NCBI GenBank assembly: GCA_011390035.1
Contig: JAABTE010000067.1
Location: forward strand, 1 to 10,765
Source of the DNA: Desulfobacteraceae bacterium
Lineage (GTDB): Bacteria > Desulfobacterota > Desulfobacteria > Desulfobacterales > JAABSP01
Reading direction: 5' to 3'
Length of the DNA: 10,765 nucleotides
The position numbers and the translations under genes were made by a program. The notes under the pieces are model-generated. The model ran no database searches and was not told the origin of the DNA. It saw only the letters and a program-made list of their open reading frames with translations. Below, in pieces: positions 7,002-10,765 of the stretch; the first letter of the stretch is position 1, and every line of letters begins with the position of its first letter.

Positions 7002-7756
7002 TGAGCGCCGCCTTCCGCAGCCTTCATCTCCTGGCTATCCAACGCCCGGACCATGATCTTGTCCGCAAGCCCCCGGCCCAGGGCCAGCCGGTTGTGATCC
7101 AGTGCCACCACCACCTGCCCGGCGCTCAGGTTGGTGATCACCTCGATCTCGTCGCCCACCCTCAGGCCCATGGTCATCAGCCGCACCCGGACATTGGAGC
7201 CGCCCGCAACCTCCCGGACCACCAGCCGCTCCCCCTGCCGGGCGGCGGTGAGCGGCAGAATGGGGATGCGCTCTTTGAGACAATCCCGGCAGATGCCGTA
7301 GATCTCCATCCGGTGCTGGAGCATGTGAAACCCGCTGTCGGCGGCGATCTTCCGCTGCAGGGACTCCATGGATTCGTTGGTGAATTCCTCGATCCGGCCG
7401 CACTTTGTGCAGATCATGTGATCATGGTGCTGGCCCAGGTGCCGGTGCTCGTAGAGCATCCGGCCGTTGTCGAACCGATTGGCGTGGAGGAAGCCGAAAT
7501 GGCACATCAGATCCAGGGTTTCCCGGATGAGGGCCGGGCTGAAATCGTGACCGTTTTCATTCAGCATTTCGGTCACTTCCGCTTCGCTGAGATGGTGTTC
7601 CGTCTGAAGAAGGATCTCCAGTATCCGGTACCGGTCCTCGAACCGGTCGATGTTTTCCTGACTGAACAGCTTGCGGAATTGCTGCTTTTCCTGATTATGA
7701 ATCGCTTTCAAGCCTGTTTTCCCTTGAGCGTCCTCCGGGATATTTCGCCGGGCCAT
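6998..7756 (-). CDS. Fur-family metal-responsive repressor fused to a C-terminal FeoA domain
   Basis: The 252-residue protein has a Fur domain (about 25-163) followed by a FeoA/SH3-like domain (about 166-238: LPLTAARQGERLVV ... RLMTMGLRVGDEIEVI ... NRLALGRGLADKIMV). Fur metal-site residues are retained: HHDH at 110-113, Glu131 and His148 (equivalent by alignment to E. coli Glu108 and His125), and two zinc CxxC pairs (Cys116/119 and Cys156/159). The DNA-recognition helix is unusual: where Fur has ATVYR, this protein has ALIRE (75-79). Ordinary Fur is about 150 residues, so the extra 90 are the FeoA domain. The ATG at 7756 has GAAGGG about 7 bases upstream. The gene heads the feoA-feoB operon, which points to Fe(II)-dependent control of that operon, probably autoregulatory. 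Fusion architecture is certain from the single frame; the function of the FeoA domain (effector sensing or dimer contacts, as in DtxR) is inference. Confidence 0.93.
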   Translation of the reverse strand: MARRNIPEDAQGKTGLKAIHNQEKQQFRKLFSQENIDRFEDRYRILEILLQTEHHLSEAEVTEMLNENGHDFSPALIRETLDLMCHFGFLHANRFDNGRMLYEHRHLGQHHDHMICTKCGRIEEFTNESMESLQRKIAADSGFHMLQHRMEIYGICRDCLKERIPILPLTAARQGERLVVREVAGGSNVRVRLMTMGLRVGDEIEVITNLSAGQVVVALDHNRLALGRGLADKIMVRALDSQEMKAAEGGAQ

Positions 7757-7814
7757 CCTTGCGCCCTTCCCCTGGCGGGGAAAATGCCCGACCCACGAAA
7801 ATAAAATCTGGAAG

Positions 7815-7841
7815 ATAGTATGAATGGACGGCCCTTGTCAA
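7815..7841 (-). promoter_or_regulatory. Candidate sigma-70 promoter for the fur-feoA / feoAB operon
   Basis: On the minus strand a perfect -35 TTGACA (7841-7836) is followed, after 15 bases, by TACTAT (7820-7815). The spacer is shorter than the ideal 17, which would suit a weak or activated promoter. It lies in the 99-base gap between the fmdB stop and the regulator start. An 11-base inverted repeat, ATCTGGAAGAT (7806-7816), touches the -10 element. No match to the classical 19-base Fur box is visible. Confidence 0.45.
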
Positions 7842-7855
7842 CCGGAAGGTCTTTT

Positions 7856-8110
7856 TCAGCGGGCATGGCCAGGCACTTCGTAGGTGGTGCAGGAACCGCC
7901 GGAGCAGGTGCGCGTGCGGGAATGAGCCCCGCCGCCCCCGGCAGATCCGCCGGAGGCCGCGCCCATGGCGTAGTTGGGGGCGCTCATCACCCGCTCGAAA
8001 GTATCGGCGCCGCACTTTGGGCACTTCATCTCAACATCTTCTCCGGACTTGACAACCAGCAGCTCGAAAAGGTCCTGGCATTCCGAGCATTTAAATTCAT
8101 AAATCGGCAT
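7856..8110 (-). CDS. FmdB-type small zinc-ribbon protein
   Basis: This 84-residue protein begins MPIYEFKCSEC, the standard start of FmdB/CxxC_CXXC_SSSS family proteins. The zinc ribbon uses Cys8/Cys11 and Cys30/Cys33 (CPKC), followed by the conserved region ADTFERVMSAPN. The C-terminus is a flexible Gly/Ser/Ala stretch with a second Cys pair (Cys69, Cys74 in CSGGSC), common in this family. FmdB was named as a putative regulator of formamidase, but the general role is unknown; nucleic-acid binding is a guess. The ATG has AAGGAG 9 bases upstream, placed right against a hairpin. It lies between the DUF6178-like gene and the iron operon and probably has its own transcript, given the structured 89-base leader region. 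Confidence 0.9.
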   Translation of the reverse strand: MPIYEFKCSECQDLFELLVVKSGEDVEMKCPKCGADTFERVMSAPNYAMGAASGGSAGGGGAHSRTRTCSGGSCTTYEVPGHAR

Positions 8111-8123
8111 GGCGATTGTCTCC

Positions 8124-8142
8124 TTCGGGGCATAGCCCCGAA
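8124..8142 (-). promoter_or_regulatory. Hairpin abutting the fmdB ribosome-binding site
   Basis: An 8-base-pair perfect inverted repeat (TTCGGGGC / GCCCCGAA) with a 3-base loop lies in the fmdB leader. Its 3' arm runs into the Shine-Dalgarno sequence: the two A residues ending the arm are the first two of AAGGAG. The hairpin could limit ribosome access. It has no following T tract, so it is not a terminator. Confidence 0.6.
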
Positions 8143-8146
8143 TGAT

Positions 8147-8172
8147 AAGGTTGTTACCTTTATATATATATA
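8147..8172 (-). promoter_or_regulatory. AT-rich element: (TA)6 run plus short inverted repeat, possible fmdB promoter region
   Basis: A run of six TA dinucleotides (8161-8172) stands out in GC-rich surroundings, next to an inverted repeat AAGGT/ACCTT with a 4-base loop (8147-8160). TATATA or TATAAA within the run could serve as a -10 element, but no good -35 is seen, so promoter function is tentative. The inverted repeat may be an operator. Confidence 0.35.
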
Positions 8173-8180
8173 GTTAGCGA

Positions 8181-8196
8181 ACCCGGAAAGCCGGGT
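8181..8196 (-). terminator. Weak hairpin downstream of the DUF6178-like gene
   Basis: ACCCGG/CCGGGT arms with a 4-base loop start 3 bases after the stop codon at 8200. The stem is GC-rich but only 6 base pairs, and no T run follows, only mixed sequence and then the TA run. It may be a weak terminator or a transcript 3'-end stabiliser. Confidence 0.3.
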
Positions 8197-8199
8197 GTG

Positions 8200-10041
8200 T
8201 CAACTCTCGGCGCTTGCTTCGTTTTTAGGCCCCACGCGGAACAGTTGAATATAGCGTGCATCCAGCCGCTCCGCCGTCACGGATCCATATTCATTTTCCA
8301 CGGTGTCCAGCAGCAGATCCAGCGCGGAGGCCTGCGCATCGCCATCCACCCCCGCCCACCGGAAGAAAGCATCCCGCATCTCCGGCCGAATTTTCGACGG
8401 CCCCTCGCCTGTCTTATTCCATAGCTGATCGAAAAATCGCCGTAACTCCGCCATCGTCAGCTCCGCCTCCCCCGGCCCCAGCCCCAGAAACGCCCGGGCC
8501 CACAGGGTAAGCAGAAGATTTTGCCAGGTCAAAAAGGGATCCGCCGGCGGCGGCGGGTCGATCCGGCCCAGCAGCCCATCCACGGCCATGGCCTGATCCA
8601 GGGCATCCCCGGTTGCCGCGATATCGGCCATGTCGGCAAATTCCCGATAGATAACGCCGGTCTGGTAGTTATCGAAATACAGGGGCCGGTCCAGCAGCAG
8701 GCCGCCGATGACGCCCATCCACGCCTCGTCCCAAAAGCTCAGGGGCAGGCCCGCTGCGGCAAACCAGCTTGACTCCCGCCATCGGCGCGCCCGCCACTTG
8801 AGCGCCAGGGCCTTGCCGTAGCCGACGCGAAACAGCCGGAGCAGCGGATACTTGCGGAGCAGACGGCCCCGGCGGCGCGCCGCCTTTCCGCCGCCATCCG
8901 GGGCCGCGGCCTGAAGACCGATGCCCACATAGCCGCACGCCTTTCTCACCACCGCCGCCAGATCTTCCCGGCTCCGGATCATCCGGTCGTCGGCCACCGC
9001 GATCTGATTGCTCAGGCCGGCGAACTCGGACTGGAGGGTTTCCAGCGCCTCCGGATCACCGATGGTCTCCAGCGCCTCGGTGAAAACCGTTGCCGCCCCC
9101 GCCATCTGGCCGCCCAGCAGGATCGGCGGGTGAAACCCCGGCGGGGCATCCTCCCGCTCCGGCTGCATCCATTTTTCGCCGCCGGCGGCGATGGCATCCT
9201 CCGCAAGGGGCTGATAAACGCCCACGGCCTCATGAAAGGGCGCAAATCCCCTTTCCGCCAGTCGGACGTTCCGCATCCGGAACGCCTCCTCCTCGTATTC
9301 GGCCGGTATGAAGGTGGAAAATTCGAGCATCATCCGGTGAAAGTATTCAAAGTCCTCCTCGGCCAGGCGCTCCAGGAAGCGCATGATGAAGGCTTCCCGG
9401 ATATCGGCGTCCGCGTCGGGCGACGCCGACGCTTCCCCTGATTCCCGCGGCGCCGATTCCCCAGCCCCGGACTCCTCTCCGTCGCCCAAAGACTCCCCTT
9501 GCTCCGCCTCCCCTTGCCCCGCCTCCGCATGTCCGGCCTCCGCCTTCCGGCCTGAAAAACGGATGTAGAAGACATCATCGAAGGTGATCAGATCATCCCC
9601 CAGCTCCGTCGGGTCCTGGTCGTGCTGGCGGATCGCCACCGAGATATTCCGGCTCAGGTAGTATTCCATCAGCTCCGTCTGCCCGGTTTTGAACCAGTGG
9701 ATGAGCTGGCTCGGATTGGCTTCGATCATTAGGGACAGCCAATCGGTGAGCGCCCCCATGTCCAGCCGATCCTTCCGCCATGCTTCGACATCCAGAACAT
9801 ACTCCCACTGGCGCGTTGAGGCCAGGCCCAGCAGCTCCAGGGCGTCGGAACGGCCGATGTCGTGGATCAGCAGGCGAAGGTCCATGTCCGAAAAGGAGTG
9901 GACCAGAGCCGGCGGCTGGGGAAAGGACAGGATCGCGTCCAGCGCCCGCTCCGGCGGCAGCGTAAGGATCTCCCGGCGTTTTCGGGCCAGCGGGGCCAGC
10001 CGCTCCCGGGCAGCCCCCTCAATGGATCTATCGGTTTCCAT
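8200..10041 (-). CDS. Uncharacterised 613-residue protein, DUF6178-like
   Basis: No enzymatic motif is recognised. The N-terminal region (about 20-165) resembles the DUF6178 family known from Desulfobacterota: ILTLPPERALDAIL, DLRLLIHDIGRSDALELLGLAS and WEYVLDVEAWRKDRLD. The remainder is mostly helical, rich in Ala, Leu, Glu and Arg, with no signal peptide. Short hydrophobic patches (for example WMGVIGGLLLDRPLYF) are not convincing membrane segments. Residues about 165-213 form an acidic Ala/Glu/Gly/Ser low-complexity linker that contains a degenerate pentapeptide repeat, so two folded parts are likely. The ATG at 10041 has no Shine-Dalgarno sequence but lies 8 bases after a good -10 element, so the mRNA may be leaderless; the next Met is residue 53. 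The family call is from memory of sequence style; function is unknown. Confidence 0.85.
   Translation of the reverse strand: METDRSIEGAARERLAPLARKRREILTLPPERALDAILSFPQPPALVHSFSDMDLRLLIHDIGRSDALELLGLASTRQWEYVLDVEAWRKDRLDMGALTDWLSLMIEANPSQLIHWFKTGQTELMEYYLSRNISVAIRQHDQDPTELGDDLITFDDVFYIRFSGRKAEAGHAEAGQGEAEQGESLGDGEESGAGESAPRESGEASASPDADADIREAFIMRFLERLAEEDFEYFHRMMLEFSTFIPAEYEEEAFRMRNVRLAERGFAPFHEAVGVYQPLAEDAIAAGGEKWMQPEREDAPPGFHPPILLGGQMAGAATVFTEALETIGDPEALETLQSEFAGLSNQIAVADDRMIRSREDLAAVVRKACGYVGIGLQAAAPDGGGKAARRRGRLLRKYPLLRLFRVGYGKALALKWRARRWRESSWFAAAGLPLSFWDEAWMGVIGGLLLDRPLYFDNYQTGVIYREFADMADIAATGDALDQAMAVDGLLGRIDPPPPADPFLTWQNLLLTLWARAFLGLGPGEAELTMAELRRFFDQLWNKTGEGPSKIRPEMRDAFFRWAGVDGDAQASALDLLLDTVENEYGSVTAERLDARYIQLFRVGPKNEASAES
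9493..9552 (-). repeat. Degenerate 15-bp tandem repeat in the DUF6178-like gene
   Basis: Four contiguous 15-base units can be laid out: 9493-9507, 9508-9522, 9523-9537 and 9538-9552. The first two differ at one base; the others are diverged. They encode GRKAE, AGHAE, AGQGE and AEQGE (residues 164-183), at the start of the acidic linker. The unit is a multiple of three, and the frame is kept. Confidence 0.75.
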
Positions 10042-10049
10042 GGGCTAAA

Positions 10050-10077
10050 TGTATAGGCGCGTTCGGCAGATTGTCAA
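10050..10077 (-). promoter_or_regulatory. Sigma-70-type promoter for the DUF6178-like gene, overlapping the ampG-like stop
   Basis: On the minus strand a perfect -35 TTGACA (10077-10072) is followed by a 16-base spacer and TATACA (10055-10050). The TGA inside TTGACA is the stop codon of the upstream permease gene. Eight bases separate the -10 from the ATG, so the expected start point is at or within about 2 bases of the ATG. Confidence 0.6.
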
Positions 10078-10765
10078 CACGGACGGTCCCTTGATGGAAT
10101 GGCGATACGGGTCAGAATCAGAAGGCCGGGTATCGCCATCAGGGCGCAGGCCATAAAGAACCCGAACCACCCCATCTCCCGGGCCAGAATGCCCGAGGGC
10201 GCGGTGACCAGATCACGGGAGATGCCCATGAAGCTGGTGAGCAGGGCGTATTGTGTGGCAGTGAACCGCCGGTCCGTCAGGCTGGCCATGAAGCCCATGA
10301 AGGCGGCGGTGCCCATGCCGGCAGACAGGTTTTCAAAGGCGATCACCCCGCCCAGGGCCGCGATGCTGTGCCCAACGCGGTCCAGCAGGGCGAACCCGAC
10401 GGTGCTGATCGCCTGAAGGACGCCGAAGACATACAGGGAGCCGACGATGCCCATCCGCAGCATGATCAGCCCCCCCAGCCCCGCGCCGGCGATGGTGGCC
10501 CAGAAGCCGAACAGTTTTACCACCGCGCCGATCTCGCTCTTGGTGAATCCCGTCTCGAGATAAAAGGGCGTGGTGATGGCCGCGGCCATCTGATCGCCGA
10601 TCTTGTAGGCCAGGATGAAGGCCAGTATCCAGAGGGCCCCCGGTCTGCGGAAATACTCCACGAAGGGATCCACAACCGCGGCCGCAAGAGAGGTGGGCCT
10701 TCCCTCCGCCGCCGGCGGCTCCACCGTCCACAGGGTGGTGAAAATCCCCACCCCCATGCAGCCGG
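10074..10765 (-). CDS. AmpG-type muropeptide MFS permease, C-terminal part (5' end outside window)
   Basis: The frame is open through the right edge; 229 residues are visible, about the C-terminal half of a 420-500-residue permease. AmpG proteins import anhydro-muropeptides across the inner membrane for cell-wall recycling. Recognisable AmpG blocks are YKIGDQMAAAITTPFYLE, GFTKSEIGAVVKLFG, and ENLSAGMGTAAFMGFMASL leading into TDRRFTATQYALLTSF and then GWFGFF. About six hydrophobic helices are visible. An internal ATG at 10757 is not a plausible start because similarity continues upstream and the frame stays open. The protein ends soon after its last helix (RIAIPSRDRPC), as is normal for the family. 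The next gene starts 32 bases after its stop and seems to have its own promoter, so co-transcription is not required. Confidence 0.9.
   Translation of the reverse strand, partial: GCMGVGIFTTLWTVEPPAAEGRPTSLAAAVVDPFVEYFRRPGALWILAFILAYKIGDQMAAAITTPFYLETGFTKSEIGAVVKLFGFWATIAGAGLGGLIMLRMGIVGSLYVFGVLQAISTVGFALLDRVGHSIAALGGVIAFENLSAGMGTAAFMGFMASLTDRRFTATQYALLTSFMGISRDLVTAPSGILAREMGWFGFFMACALMAIPGLLILTRIAIPSRDRPC

Noticed and set aside
7001..7804. Plus-strand open frame (267 codons) opposite the Fur-FeoA gene
   Set aside because: Antisense to a well-supported gene, with no domain signature.
7757..7855. Classical Fur box upstream of the Fur-FeoA gene
   Set aside because: No 19-base GATAATGAT-type palindrome could be found by eye; only an 11-base inverted repeat at 7806-7816.

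Overview
The window is GC-rich, densely packed bacterial DNA with almost all genes on the minus strand. The gene families (sigma-54 activator, FeoB with a long C-terminal insert, COG1313/PflX-type radical SAM protein, YfgM-like TPR protein, a DUF6178-like protein, FmdB zinc ribbon) and base composition suggest a Desulfobacterota (sulfate-reducer type) chromosome. That placement is inference from family recognition; no search was run.

Layout, left to right. 1-564 (+): 3' end of a sigma-54-dependent activator (end of AAA+ domain plus Fis-type HTH). It converges, with a 21-base gap, on a long minus-strand series. In order of transcription (right to left) that series is: the C-terminal half of an AmpG-type muropeptide permease (10765-10074); a 613-residue DUF6178-like protein (10041-8200); a small FmdB-type zinc-ribbon protein (8110-7856); an iron operon of a Fur-FeoA fusion regulator (7756-6998), stand-alone FeoA (7001-6720) and FeoB (6711-4528); a PflX-like radical SAM protein (4483-3551); a PPP-type metallophosphatase (3527-2850); a secreted double SH3b protein (2801-2370); a PfkB/adenosine-kinase-type kinase (2282-1272); and a membrane-anchored TPR protein (1272-586). 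Many junctions overlap by 1-4 bases or are separated by fewer than 50, so much of 7756-586 may be one or two transcription units. No gene-free stretch exceeds 100 bases.

The coherent functional unit is ferrous iron uptake: a Fur-type sensor whose C-terminus carries its own FeoA/SH3-like domain, in front of feoA and feoB, with a candidate promoter just upstream. The next genes encode a multi-Fe-S radical SAM protein and a dinuclear-metal phosphatase, both plausible users of imported metal, but that link is only contextual.

The most unusual things seen are: (1) the Fur-FeoA fusion, with intact metal-site residues but a recognition helix in which the usual Tyr-Arg is replaced by Arg-Glu; (2) in-frame 15-base (five-residue) tandem repeats in three unrelated genes (phosphatase, DUF6178-like protein, FeoB); (3) a good promoter whose predicted start point falls at the ATG of the DUF6178-like gene, suggesting a leaderless mRNA; and (4) a short leader before fmdB with three inverted repeats and a (TA)6 run, one hairpin abutting the Shine-Dalgarno sequence.
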